Assembly (NCBI GenBank): GCA_006176705.1
Contig: QRFJ01000753.1
Coordinates: 124,001-188,000, forward strand
Direction: 5' to 3'
Origin: Cocos nucifera
Lineage: Eukaryota > Streptophyta > Magnoliopsida > Arecales > Arecaceae
DNA length: 64,000 nt
Of this stretch, positions 43,481 to 55,297 are shown one piece after another (position 1 is the first letter of the stretch; each line of letters starts with the position of its first letter). The position numbers were made by a program, and so were the translations under genes. The notes beneath the pieces are model-generated. The model was given only the letters and a program-made list of their open reading frames with translations, ran no database searches and was not told the origin of the DNA.

Positions 43481-43670
43481 CAAGGTTCGATAGCTCAATA
43501 CCAGAACCTGTGTCAATATCATTCTATCGTAGTGTCACTACATGGTACTGTATGAGACAGCGAGGCATACCAAATGTCAGTTTGGTACGAGACTGCATAT
43601 TGGTTCAACACCATACTGCATCATACAATGTGCTGGGTATGGTATAGTACCCACCGTATGACAAACCTTG
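43481..43670. mobile_element. short hAT-like MITE (190 bp)
   Basis: Starts CAAGGTTCG and ends ACAAACCTTG (reverse complement CAAGGTTTG). The interior is rich in TGGTAC/GTACCA/GGTATGG words. The flanks (ATCGATAG, GTTGATAA) match at 5 of 8 positions, which is weak. It is the shortest member of the CAAGG-ended group. Confidence 0.55.
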
Positions 43671-43794
43671 GTTGATAATGATGGTCTGAAGTACCAAGAT
43701 TGAGTCAAACTACTGCTACATGAGTTCTGGAAGCTTTCAACCATTGAAGAGGGTGCTTACATAAGCTCGAGTTATTGTAGAATAATGCTGGTCA

Positions 43795-45570
43795 AATTGG
43801 GATGCTTGACTAGGATTGCTGCAAAAGACTCCTACTTCAACTAAGAATATTATAGAGGAGTCCTAGCTCGACTAGGACTGTTGCAAGAGTCCTAGTCTAA
43901 CTAAGATTGTTATGGGGAGTCCCAAAACAACTAGGATTTCTACGAGTTCTGGTCCTATTAGGACTATTGTGGAGAATCCTAGTCTAATTAGGATTGCTGT
44001 AAGAAGTACTGATCTAAATGCAACTGCTAGAAGGATACTCAAACTGGAATTGTTGCAGAAGAATCATACTCCAACTAGGACTGCTGTATGGAAGTCCTTG
44101 CCCAACTAGGGCCCTATTTGGCAAAGCAAGCACTTTCTGGCCCTCCAAAAGCATTTTGGATGGTACGGTGGTGTTTGATAAAAAATCAGAAAGCTGTTTT
44201 GGCTTTGCCAAAAAGCTGAAAGTTCTAATTAGGAAAAGCTTCATCTTGGAGCTTCTCCCTAAAAGTGCATTATGGCTAATGTCGAAAAGCTATTTTTGAT
44301 TTAAAATTTTTTTTTGATGACCAAAATGCCCACCAACAACATAATTACATCTTATATCTATAATATAAATATATTATAAAATAAACTTTTGAAATCAACT
44401 TTTACACAGCAAAAAAGAGTAGCAATTTATTCCTATGAAGTATCCCATAACAAGAAGATTAAATAAGAAATATCGACAAATTCTTGCCTTGCATGGCCTA
44501 AAGAAATAACAAAAATCAACCCGCTTGTACTATTTAATCTATATCAAATTTAAATATCAAAATAGCTGATATGGTCATCATTCAGTAGGTCACATCCACT
44601 TACTTTTTATTGATTTATAATTCTATGGTGGGTTTGATAAGAACAATGGAGAAGTAAGAATACTTTGGTTTGGTTATTAATAATAGGGAGTCCTCTGGCT
44701 TATCAAAACTTGTGTTTTTATTAACCAACAACACATGCACTTTGTTGGAACTAAAGAAAAGGTTATTCAATCCACTGGTGCAACTGAAGTAAAGGAACTT
44801 CATGTTCGTGATCAGGACACAACACCAACACCAGCAATGGGGACAGGCGACAATACCACCATACCAGCTCTTCGCAACAAAAAAAAATGTGGCATAACAA
44901 ACATAAGTGGTAGAAATTGGCTACTTGTTGCCCTCTTACACCATTTTCTAGTGTGGACTGCATCAGATCTAATTTACCCAGATAATCAATTAATATTATG
45001 ATATATTATAAACATACAATATAATCTATTATAGTATTATCATACTATAAAAATATAATTTAATATAGTAATATTTAATAATGTTATTATATTATAATAA
45101 ATAACATAATATGTTATATTATAATCTATTATTAGATTAGATTATAATCCATTATGTATTACAATATAATTATAATAATATTATATTATATTATTACATT
45201 ATATGATAATAATATGATATAATATAATAATATTTTAATAATAATATATAATATTATATTGTATTATTCTCCACTATACAATTCTATGAAATATCTTTTA
45301 TTATCATTTTATCATACCAAAAATACTTTTTTATGTTAGTTACAAAACATATGTTAAAATTTCAAAACACTTTATTATAAATGTAGTTACCAAATAGCAA
45401 ACAACTTTTTTTGTAAAAACCTTTACTTCCAAAAACTCTACTTTTCGAAAGCTCTACTTCCAAAAGCTGAAAAAATGCTACCACCAACAGCAATCCCAAA
45501 TAGGGCCTAGGACCACTATAAGAAAGTCTTGGTCCAATTAGGATTACTACAAGGGAGTAGTTATCAAATA
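43795..45570. repeat. ~30-bp minisatellite, split by a DNA element
   Basis: About ten degenerate copies of a 27-33-bp unit of the type CTAGGATTGCTGCAAGGAG plus TCCTAGTCCAA run from 43795 to 44109. They resume at 45508-45570 after the 1.4-kb element. Each unit contains the inverted words AGTCCTAG and CTAGGACT. Confidence 0.85.
44110..45507. mobile_element. 1.4-kb non-autonomous DNA transposon (TIR GGCCCTATTTGG)
   Basis: A perfect 12-bp terminal inverted repeat GGCCCTATTTGG (44110-44121, and CCAAATAGGGCC at 45496-45507) is flanked by TAG on both sides. It is inserted in the 30-bp minisatellite, so the empty site is easy to see. Subterminal regions carry paired AAAAGCT / AGCTTTT words (AAAGCTGAAAG left, AAAGCTGAAAA right). 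A very AT-rich block (44995-45260, ATATTATAATAAT type) lies inside. No transposase was recognised. The 3-bp duplication recalls PIF/Harbinger, but that group normally uses TTA/TAA, so the class is open. Confidence 0.8.
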
Positions 45571-45829
45571 GAAGTTCCTTTGGTTCTCCACGAAAACAAC
45601 CTTATTATAAACACATTTATAAAGTACTAAAAAAGTAAGAAAAAAATAGAAAAGTAAAAAAAGAATTGTTTTTCCATTCTAAAAGCTTTTAAAGAAAAAA
45701 AGATGGGTCACCAAAATAGTTCTAGTTATAAAACAAATAAATGAACTTAGAAAAGCAAACCCAATTTTCTTATTTGGAAGGAATTATCAACTTGAAAACT
45801 AAAGGCTAAAAATGTAGATACTCCAAAAG

Positions 45830-46700
45830 AAACTAGAAGAAGGAATAACTAGTAGCTTCTTGCCTTCATTACAAGAGGACCTTGTCACTGCCAAGGACTC
45901 CACCAACTGACATCTTTGGGACACCTCATGACTAATAACTCCACTAGCAAGCCATGTCATGGTTCCTTAGAATCCAATAGGGTCACATACAATACATAAC
46001 ATAGAAAGAGAACACCAAAGTACCACCAATGAAAAAGAAACCTTATTAATTTTCAATGATCAAAAATGAGTACATGAATGGTATTTATGGAGTCACATAG
46101 AATCCACCATATAGAAAGAAATACCAAAATGCACCTGGTAATAGAGAAGCTTTATTAATTGTTTAATGATCAAAACCGAGTACATGGGGCATATTTATAG
46201 GAATCGATTCCTCAGACCCAAAGAAATCCTATTTCTATGGATACCATTTTCTTAAAAAGAAATCTAAAAGATAATAACAAAAAATAGTTCTCTAGGTCTT
46301 ATAGGACTTGTAAAACAATTGACAAATGTTTCTAGGAGAGAAAAAAGAGAATAAAAAAATCAAGAATAATCATTCTTAAATCAAAAGGCCATGGAATGGC
46401 ATTTTTGTGATGGAATCAAACTTCATCGTATGATAGGTCTTCAATAAAATTGCCATAACTTCCCTATCTAAGCTTTGATTGAGGTGATTTAAGATGCATT
46501 AGGAAGCTAAAAACTTGATGTTGGACATCTTCGAAGTGGTATAGCTTGAAATTCAACTTATGAGTCAAGTGTCGCACTGCACCTTTCATTCATCAAGCCC
46601 TAAAGAGGTCTAGACCTTGTTCGGGAGACATGTGGGAGTAAATGGTGTAGGCTTAGCCCTCAAGCTTGTTCCAGCACAGTTACCTATATATCCATGACCC
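45830..46700 (-). repeat. LTR-like dispersed repeat R, copy 2, with duplicated promoter region
   Basis: The diverged partner of 14560-15500. Here the block with AGAAAGARAWACCAAAR, an AAGCTTTATTAAT-like word and the TATAAATA box is repeated in tandem (about 45990-46100 and 46100-46210). On the minus strand this gives the LTR-like promoter two TATA regions. Ends not determined. Confidence 0.5.
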
Positions 46701-49670
46701 TCTCTTCAATTTTGATGATGTTTGGCTATGTGTACACACCTTTTGAGGCCTTCAATTGTGTAACTTGTCGTAAAAGGCTCCAAGGTCAAAGAACCATGTG
46801 GTTGAGTTTTTCAGGGATGCATCACCAAGGCCTTGTTTTGTATCTTCTTCATGATTCAACTACAGCATATTGGTCTCCTTGATTCAACTCCTATATATTA
46901 GATGTTCTAAGTCATAACCTGCAGAAGTGTTTTTTCTTGATGACTTAGCATTCCATTGAAGTAACTAAATCAGGTATCCAAAGACTGAACTTCCTGATGA
47001 AATCATGTGCAAGAACATTATTTATGCACCTCTCTCATAAAGGCAAATTGGATAGGATGGACAAGAAAGTGTCACATGGAAGCTTCAAAATAAATGTATA
47101 CTGGAGGTCCAATGGTCCATTTTTTTCCTTTTATGAAGGAGGCCAAAAAGAATGAAATATGCAGCAGATGGTAGGCTTTCAGACATGAAAAGAATTAAAT
47201 AACATTAAAGATCACTTCCCTTATAATAAGCCAGTAAGTTAAATGTTGTATTAGGGTTGGCTCTCAATATTCTAGGACTCCTCAAAATTAACCTTTTGCC
47301 TAGATCTTCCATTTGATTTATTCAACTCTCCTATTAAGACTCGAAAACAAGGAATGCATATTAACTATCAAGTAGGCACCTTTTCTGTCCCAATGGGGCA
47401 CAAACACCTTAGCAACTTTCTTCTAAATAGATATAATAGCCGCATCAGATTAAATTACCAGATATTCTCTACATAAGCATGACAGAAGTTACAAATTTTA
47501 TATTCCAAATTGAAAGAAAAAATGCTCTAGTTTTATGTATTACTTCATTTATATGGAATATATAATTTAAACTGCCACTAAAAACCTTCAAGATTCCATT
47601 AGTAATTTGGCAAAGACAGCGCTGAAGAGAGTTTCTTCTTTAATTTGTTAAGATTTTCTATGTCATGAAAGTTTTCTCACCAACAACTCAAGGAATTAGT
47701 TAGCAAAGAGTATAGTTCCATCATAGTAAAAAGTTCCAAGATTACTCAAGGTCCCAAGATGTTCAGTGACTAACACTTCAAGGACTTTGGATTGCTTAGT
47801 AATTTACAGAGAACTGTGATTTGGAAAAATCTGAACAGGACAATTAAAGAAAATTAACCATTGAAAGAGTAGTAGATCCACTAATAGGACAAAAGAAACA
47901 TCTGAAAGGAATCATAGCTTCAATGGTACAAGCATGGTTGGACAAGTAGTGCCCAAGTCAATGAAATAATTGGGAGGAGACATACTCAAGAATGCAGAGC
48001 CAAGAAGGAAAGTAATGAGCATGATGATGCATCACCATAACTAGTGAGTCAAAGAAAGAATTGTACAATATTGATGGCCAAGCAAGATCAGATGCAAAAG
48101 AAAGAAGCAGCATGAAGATGAGAATAAGTAGCCATAGAAGTGGTACATGACAAGCTCTAGCTAAGGCAAACATACATGGTCAGCAATGTAAAGGGCCAAG
48201 ACATCCTTGAGAACAGTGACTCGACAATCAGAATTACAAAAAATAATGAGATTAACAATGACGCTCATAATGGCAAGCACTCACCTCTAAATGTTGGCTA
48301 GCATCACTTGAGGTGGATGATGATGTCAGACCAGAGAAAAGATCAACATGGAGCCAAAATACAATGTTATAAGCAAATGACAGAAATATCCATAAACAAG
48401 GCTACTAAAAGAAAATGTGCCACAATATGTGTCAATGAGTAGATCACGTATTGGTTACTAAATTTAGCCCAAGGTTTTAACTGTCAAGGTATGGTGGTGT
48501 ATCTACCAAGGGTGGGTACAATATGTGCCATATCAAGAATCACAACAATAAAGGATATCAACTGGTACATGTAGATATGCTTGGTACACCCTTTTTGCAG
48601 TCTTGGGCCGCCAAATTTTAGTCTTTCCATTTTCATCATGTTTTCTAGTCTTGGTGTTTTGTTTTTGCAAGAAATAAGGCAGGACTACCAATTCAAGTAT
48701 CCTAGTCATGGTTTTCAGAGGATTGTAAAGTGAATGATATGCATGTTGATCACATAACAACACAACTTGGAGTCAAAAAATAAATTTAGGACAAAGTGTT
48801 TGTAGTTAGAAATTGAAATGCAATTAGGTTTTAGATAAAATTATTTTTTTGGTGAGTTAAAACTGAATAAATATTACAAGTGACAATTAGATATGGAATA
48901 CAAATAATTAAAATTCATTATTTGAAACTCTTTATGTTTCAATGTTCTGAACCTGGTTAAAATTCTAAATAGATTTTAGTCAAAATAAACTAGGAATTTC
49001 ATTTAAATTCCTACGGCAGGACATATAGTCTCATAAATTACCTAGGTGACATTCAGGTTAGTGCATAATCAGGAGCAATAGAGAGAAAAAGTAGCCATCA
49101 TAAGTTTATCTTTAACTACTTGCCTTCCTTTGTTGATTAATTCAAGAGAGACTTCAAAAAGAAATATCAAGCAGGCACTAGAATAATGAGGAAAGTTGTT
49201 GGTAATATATACGGCCCTATTTACAAGAACCAGCCTCTAAGCAGGGTCCTAACTTGCTAATGGAATATTTGAAAGGTTTCTATCATATGTTCCAGCAAAG
49301 AAGGGAACTAAGATAGAGTTCAATATGCAACCAAGAATTTCCATTATAAGGAACTGATGAAAAAACAAGATTAAAGTTCACCATGTAACCAAACACAGCC
49401 GATAAAGTTTTTTTAGTTCCAAGTCATGATAGCAAAAACTAAAAACTAGGGATTGCCCATTTGGATGAGACAGAAGTAGTCATCCACTATAAAATTTATC
49501 CTGCACACTAGGTTGTTTTTTACTTTCTTTTCCCCTTTTTCCATTGGATGTTCTACTCAAAAGAAATCCTAAGCCAAATAATAGTGTTTGTACATTAGGA
49601 ATTGATCCATGTTACTATGTTAGCAATAAGGAAAAGCATCAAAGTTTTCTTAAATAGACACTTCATAATC
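46700..49670. other. intron sequence, nothing recognised
   Basis: No protein similarity, element ends or RNA genes. A short TGGTAC-type remnant occurs at 48470-48600. It is part of the giant HflX intron. Confidence 0.45.
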
Positions 49671-50080
49671 GTAGCCATAACCATCAAGCCTTATCCCACC
49701 TATTTGTGGTCAGCATTGTGGATCCTTATTTGCCAAGAATTCCTATTTGAGTCTAATCTTTTCCTTCCAACCTGAACCTAAGCAACTCTTACTCATTTGT
49801 CACCACAAACAAGAAATACTGTATAGCATCACTAACAACATATAACCTAGCTAATCCTAGCTCATTGTTACTATAACAGGGTCATGTTTTGGCACACCAC
49901 TCACAGTCAATGACCTCGACAAACCTTGTTCACTTCTCACCGTAATCGGATAAGGTTGTGGCATATCATACAAAAGAATGGACACCCTAACATTCGCATG
50001 TTTGACAACGACTGTCAACCTAACATCAACCCTCCACCTTTCTCATCCAGGCTAGGGACCAACCATGGTAGTGATCAAGA
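49670..50080. repeat. fragment of a common plant dispersed repeat
   Basis: Contains ATCAAGCCTTATCCCACC followed by TATTTGTGGTCAGC and TGGATCC. This resembles a motif (GCCTTATCCCA...GGGGTCGGC...GGATCC) that recurs in many plant genomes. The class (SINE-like or other) is not resolved. Confidence 0.35.
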
Positions 50081-50739
50081 GACACTTCATGTAATATAAA
50101 ATTATATAGAGATGTAGTAAATATTTTAATTTTCTTCTCTTCTTATGCAAACATATTGGTTAGAATTCTTAGATTAGCATAATATCTCTGCTGTATTAAG
50201 TTTAACATCTGACAAAAGGCAGATTTCTGTCTAATTTAAGATAGATTCATGAAGTTTATTTACTTCAGAACTTGATTTTTTTTGTTTGTTTAAATTCCTT
50301 GGGCTGAAATTCAAATAAAGACAAGGTTCTTCTAGCCTCAAATTTCAATAGTCCAAGGTTGAGCCGAGCAAAGATTAGCATAAGATGCTTTTAAAATCTT
50401 AATTTGTATGTTTCCACCTCTAGATGGCGAAGAATAAACCATGTTTCTACTAAATACTATTCCTCAGTACTACTAGGCAGCAATATTGTTCTGTTTGAGC
50501 ATTAATGCAGCCCTAGTATGGGGCTAACTAACCCAATCTTCCTAGAACGGCTCAATATGGGGTTGGTTTAAGCAGTTGGAGCTCAATTTGGGCAATATCT
50601 ACCTCAACTAGGACCTCCAGTTGTGGCTTTAGGGACTAGAAAGCATGTAAGGAACCAATCATTTTTTTTTCGATCTTGATCTAGCCAAAAAGTTCCCAGT
50701 TGATCAAAATTAGTTTCAAATCTTAACCAAGGGTCCTAA

Positions 50740-51180
50740 GTGTGAGGACCCATTAGGCATGTATTTAGTTCTACATGAGTTATGTGCTAGGCATATCTTG
50801 GGTACTTATACAAAGCCAAAGAATACCTTATGGCTAGCCTTTTTGGATAAGGTCTTGGGTTGTTGCAAATGGTGTCAAAACAAACCTGACTCCTAACCCA
50901 TGTGGACGAAAGGATATTGTACCATGGGCCCTTTTAGAGCTAACCATGGGCCACTTTGATATTTGGTTGTATTTGATTGGATTTGGACCTGACAAAAATA
51001 CTAGGGCTTGAACAGGGAGAGTGTGTGAGGGCTTGCGCAAGCAGGTATTTGGTCCCATATTAGTTATTCCCTAAGTAGATCTTGGTTATCTTTACAGGGC
51101 CAAGGAGTCCAAATAATATCTTATAGTTGGCCTTTTTAGGTGAGGTCCAAGGTTGTTGCATTAAGACCATCAAGATCTAG
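50740..51180. repeat. two diverged direct copies of a ~150-bp repeat
   Basis: 50743-50880 and 51025-51165 share GTGAGG, GTATTTRGTYC, a TYTTGG and GGCCTTTTT-like block and AGGTTGTTGCA/GGGTTGTTGCA. It resembles the GTCCCACAT...-type terminal regions of plant retroelements, but no ends were found. Confidence 0.4.
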
Positions 51181-51189
51181 GTAGATCTT

Positions 51190-52208
51190 TTTCATGGGCT
51201 ACAAGATTTATATTTTAGTTAGCTTTGAGCCAAATTTTTAAATTTTGGACTCAGAAATATTATCCAATTTCAGTCACTTCACTAGTTGTTTTACTCTAGT
51301 TTAGTCGTAGATGCAAAGAAGCTTATGCAAACAGGCTTTAAAAGAGTCCCTTGAACTTAAGGACTTGCATGCTAAAGGTAATGACCAGCCAAGATATACA
51401 TAATGAATTATCACAAGCATGGTAGTTTGTTGGTTTCTATGTTAACTTTATGCTATTTAAGTGTAAGGCATGCATATTTACCATGAATCCTACCCACAGT
51501 TTCCGTATCTCTCATCATCCTTAGTTATCAACCACATCTATTTCTTTTCACTTTTTACTTTAAAATCTGAACTCATTTGCTGTTATTTACAGAAACAAAT
51601 TTTAATTTCCAAGATCATAACTAGATCTTATCGTTTTCCAAAGTTAATCTTACTAGTCCCCTTTATGTAGCAATAATCACTGTCCAATAACTTTCTTATA
51701 GTGTGTCCAGTAAGAAAGTCCAGGGAACCGGATAGGGCCTTCGATACAACTACTGAACAACCCCACCCCCTCGGTTCCAAAGCAAAGTGTAATATCGGGC
51801 CACTTCATTATAACTAAGGAGCTAAGGAAGTTTGCAAGCTGGGCATAGAACCTTTCTGCCATCCCCTCTTCTCTATCTTGTCTCTGCCTTTATCCACTTT
51901 TCTTTTTCCTTTATTTTGATACCACTACATCTCTCTCCTTCTCTAGAATCCCAGATCTTCAGTTCTGGAAAAACACTAAGAACACAATACGCATTAAGAA
52001 CTTTGAAGTCTTCAAGAAATATAACATGACATGGTCTGTGCCAGCAGCATCATTGGGTGATTATATATTAGCATGATCTTCTAGATAAGTCTAATAGGAT
52101 TGCAAGTGTTATGTTAATCAATTAGCTTGTTGCAAAATATAACAATAGAACTGAATGTAGAAATAGATCATAATTTATAAATACAAATTAGTTACAGAGG
52201 CAACTGAC
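51190..52208. other. intron sequence, nothing recognised
   Basis: No element or coding sequence was recognised next to the splice donor of HflX exon A. Confidence 0.45.
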
Positions 52209-52325
52209 CCGGCAGACAACTCATCATCAAAAATTACAGTCTCAACATCGAGAGCATGAACTGCACTCTTGATTTCAGAAACCTTGCCAGAACCAATATA
52301 AGTCCTTGGGTTTGGTGAAGCAAGC
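52209..52325 (-). CDS. HFLX: GTPase HflX, exon A
   Basis: A 117-bp exon. After the acceptor GTGTAG and one base of a split codon it reads LASPNPRTYIGSGKVSEIKS and ends VIFDDELSAG, with the last glycine codon split (GG|A). The YIGSGKV segment and the VIFDDEL strand are signatures of the HflX N-terminal domain. The donor is GTCAGT. The continuation QLRNLEKAF lies 39,404 bp away at 12804. The exon that should precede it (ending in a TYQ/K-type residue, beginning FEEKAYLVGV in relatives) was not found between here and the gap. Confidence 0.93.
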
Positions 52326-52329
52326 CTAC

Positions 52330-53425
52330 ACATTTTAAGTGTTCAAACCACAACATTACCATATCTATCAACATTCACCGTACCATATCAAGATACACTA
52401 TAAAACTGAACAATATACAGATTAAGCAAACAAACAAAATCAAGAATGTATCTCTGCCAATATAAGAAGAACAAATTCCGAAATCATTTCAGCTTTTAAT
52501 TTATAGGATGGAAAAAGCTTAAAACAATGAATTATCATAACCACCACTCAAGCCACTTTCAATCACATAGGGGTCATCATGGAGCACAACTCAAAGTTGA
52601 GAAAACTCCATGTAATAGGATTGAGTAGATTTATGACAAATTATCAAGCACAAGTCAGCATGCTGGAAATGATGCTGAATTCCTAGCCAAGGCAAAATTG
52701 AGCATAAGAGGTAGCCTGAAATGAAATGAAACTTACATGGAAAATTGGCTGGTCAGGTGATCTAAATTCTTGCTTAAAGTTTAAGCTCATGCTCTTGACC
52801 TGCCAAAATTCCTCTAGGTTGGAAAGAGACTAGATGAAGGGGTAAGATGATGACTTTTGACATTAAACCAGCTGATCTTAGTAGCACAAAGAAGCTAAAA
52901 ACCCAATGAAAAGTGCAGCCCATGATAACATGAATATGATAATTAATCAAAATAGTAAAGCATAAGCACGTTTCTACTCCATTGATGAAGTAATGTATAA
53001 CGAAGCAAATTTAAAAGATAATAATTTTCTTTTTCAAACAAAATGATAAATGGTAGATAGAAGTTTTATTTCATTGAGGACAAAAAGGATCTCATCTACA
53101 TCTTCCTCCCCATCAAAACTATGATTCCTATAATCAAATTTCAGTTCCATGATGTTTATGCCCTTCTCCTTTAAACCCCAGCAAATACTTATAATTAATC
53201 GTTTATCAACGGTCTATCATCAAGAATTAACAAAATGGGGCCTATTAGAGTGCATAATTAACATTGATAGGACTTGGATCTAACTTTTGGCATGTGTTAA
53301 AACCCAGATGTTCATTAATTTTTCATTGACCTCATACTTATGTAACATGAATCTATTCCGATTTGATACTGTGCCTGGTACGTGAACCTAATATAGTCTG
53401 CCTTGAGAAGTGCTATTACCTAAAT
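52330..53425. other. intron sequence, nothing recognised
   Basis: Upstream intron of HflX exon A. No coding similarity or element ends seen. Confidence 0.45.
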
Positions 53426-54169
53426 GCCTATCTCGGAGCGATGGGAGTTTGAGTTCTTTGTAACAATGGGGGAAAGCTCCTTCCGGGTTGAGTCATGGTC
53501 CGAGCAAGGGCTCTCCACCCTTTGCTTTCCTTTTCGGAGGTCACCGACCGGCTGGCCCAAGTCGGCCGTCTCCAGACCGGATCATGGGGCTCCGAAGAAG
53601 CCTACTCCAGTCGAATTGGCGTCGGAGCCTGCCGATGTATGGCCTGCACCGCCTCCGTAAGACCGCGAACCTACTGGACTAGCAGGTTAAACTGCTCTGC
53701 ATCCATCATGGCTGCAGGTGGAGCTTGAGTTATCGGAGCTGAAGCGGGAGTGGATAAATCTGGATCGGATCTGGCTGTAGAGGCCGTTGACCGCCGGGTT
53801 GAAGCTTTCTTGAGAGGCATTTTTTCCGGAAAGAACTCTAGAGAGAAAGAAGAGAGATCGCTGCTGAGCACTTCTTTAAGAACAAGAGAACCTTAGGAAT
53901 AGAGGGTCCTTCTAGCGCCAATCCTGTTGGTACAGAATCTGATTGACGCGGGATCGAGCTGGAGTTGGGGAAGAAGAGGTCGCCGTCGATGACCTGCAAA
54001 ACAAAGTCCCGTCCGGAGTTGGTGGTGGTGGCTCTAGCAGGATCCTCCGACGATCAAGTCAGCTCTTCTGACCAACAGAAATGGAGTGCTCAGACAAGAA
54101 TTCAGCAGAGTTTTGGGAAGAAAAAGAGAGCTTAGAGAAAACGTATCTGAAGGATCCGTTTTTATAGAC

Positions 54170-54400
54170 GAAGCTTGTAACAGACTGATAGTGACAGCCG
54201 TTACCGTCTGGTAGTGAGCTGCTCGGGGCCATGTAGAATTTATTATGGAGAGTGGTGTCACCCATAGTAGATTGATAATGACAGCTGTAACCGTCCGGTA
54301 GTGGGATCGCCTGTAGCAAACTGATAATGACAGCCGTAATTATCCGGTAGTGGGCCGCTCGGGGTCATGTGGAGTTTGTTACGGAGAGAGGTGTCCATTG
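54170..54400. repeat. degenerate tandem repeat in Tat LTR
   Basis: AACWGATARTGACAGCYGT followed by a CCGGTAGTGGG-type word recurs about three times at uneven spacing (near 54180, 54270 and 54320). It is also present once in the other Tat LTRs (21318, 33400). Confidence 0.7.
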
Positions 54401-54599
54401 TCGTGATGTGCCCGTTCGTTGAGATTAAATAGTCGAAGTTCGGAGGAAGCAGACGTTGGTTGGTGAAGAGCTTTGACATATATCAATTCCAGAGGAGTTT
54501 GAACTCCTAAAGAGAATACGGCTAGAGGGGATCATCCGTGAGGAATACTAGTTGAAATCTAGAAGTAATTCGCTGGAGGAATCCGGATGGAGTTCGATT

Positions 54600-54815
54600 G
54601 ATGGAGAAGTCCAGAAGGAGTCCGACTGAAAGAGAAGTCCGAAAGGAGTTCGGCTCCTGGAGGAATCCGACTGAAGAAGTCCGAAAGGAGTTCGGCTCTT
54701 GGAGGAATCCAACTGAAGGAGAAGTCCAGAAGGAGTTCGTCTGCTGGAGAAATCCGACTGAAGGAGAAGTCCGGAAGGAGTTCGGCTCTTGGAGGAATCC
54801 GATTGAAGGAGAATT
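54600..54815. repeat. ~47-bp minisatellite in Tat LTR
   Basis: About four to five copies of a unit containing GAAGTCCGAAAGGAGTTCGG and TGGAGGAATCCGACTGAAG. The period is near 47 bp. On the plus strand it reads as repeated EVRKEFGSWRNPTE and on the minus as repeated LQEPNSFRTSPSVG. Both are by-products of the repeat. Confidence 0.85.
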
Positions 54816-55194
54816 TTCGATCGAAGCTCTTGTATGATTACAAGTTAACATTAGGCTAAGTATTAGACGGACTTCGGTGGGAGCGGGATTTTATCGCCCA
54901 ACAGAAATATTTAAAAAATACTACCATATATGCACATGTATATTTTGGCCCATTCATAACGTAATATGCAGCCATGAGGTCCTTGCCACCCGAGCAATCC
55001 CACATCTAGCCTGATCCACTTGGAACCAATCTACAATGTCTAAGTACTTCTATTGTTGTCCTGTATGTTTGTTGATGATGACAAAGGGCATAAGGTCATT
55101 GTAATTTAGCAATCAACCTTGTTTAAGGAAGCTTACCTTATGCCCGTGCCTTTTTTGGCAATTATCGCGTTTCGTGGTGGTGTTTACATCAGTA

Positions 55195-55204
55195 NNNNNN
55201 NNNN
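55195..55204. other. assembly gap (10 N)
   Basis: Ten N characters mark a join of unknown length. One missing HflX exon is expected near here. Confidence 0.99.
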
Positions 55205-55297
55205 ATGCTTTAAAAGTTGTACACCCATTTGGGCCACCATTTGCAATTAGGCTGGGTCAAGTGGACCAGACCAAAAGCTCGGGCTGGGCTATTACAA
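55205..55297 (-). repeat. start of an LTR on the minus strand, cut by the gap
   Basis: Read on minus from 55297: TGTAATAGCCCAGCCCGAGC, then the 64-bp block identical to 57259-57322 in inverse orientation. TGTAAYRCCC is a common LTR start in large gypsy elements. The block ends exactly at the gap. Confidence 0.65.

Larger units (their letters stand above)
12805..52208 (-). other. giant 39.4-kb HflX intron (phase 2)
   Basis: The donor is GTCAGT right after GCCGG at 52209, and the acceptor is TGCAG before A at 12804. Joining the two exons gives A-G-Q-L in frame, exactly as HflX requires. Everything between belongs to the intron on the minus strand. It contains at least four nested transposons, two hAT-like MITEs outside or inside them, a 1.4-kb DNA element, and LTR-like repeats. 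Most of the transposons are in the same (minus) orientation as the gene. The boundary is inferred from exon continuity, not from RNA. Confidence 0.88.
53430..54903 (-). mobile_element. truncated Tat gypsy 5' end: LTR, primer site, start of gag
   Basis: LTR 53925-54903 (TGTTGGTACAG...CGCCCAACA) is followed inward by GGATTGGCGCTAGAAGGA and a gag N-terminus. That gag starts MPLKKASTRRSTASTARSDP at 53820 and runs to AEQFNLLVQ at 53671. Similarity to the large Tat element's gag leader continues to about 53430 and then stops. The LTR has diverged from that of the large element except for its inner 180 bp. Two tandem arrays lie inside it. No 3' part is present. Confidence 0.82.

Noticed and set aside
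44735..45001. 88-codon frame inside the 1.4-kb DNA element as a possible transposase
   Set aside because: No transposase motif is recognisable and it is too short; the element is better seen as non-autonomous.
53424..53728. Plus-strand frames of 64-78 codons near 53430-53730
   Set aside because: They are the antisense shadow of a Tat gag N-terminus; the minus frame aligns with the gag start at 33043.
54522..54851. Repeat protein with LQEPNSFRTSPSVGF units, or a CRISPR-like array
   Set aside because: The units are one degenerate ~47-bp minisatellite without unique spacers, inside a retrotransposon LTR of a plant genome.
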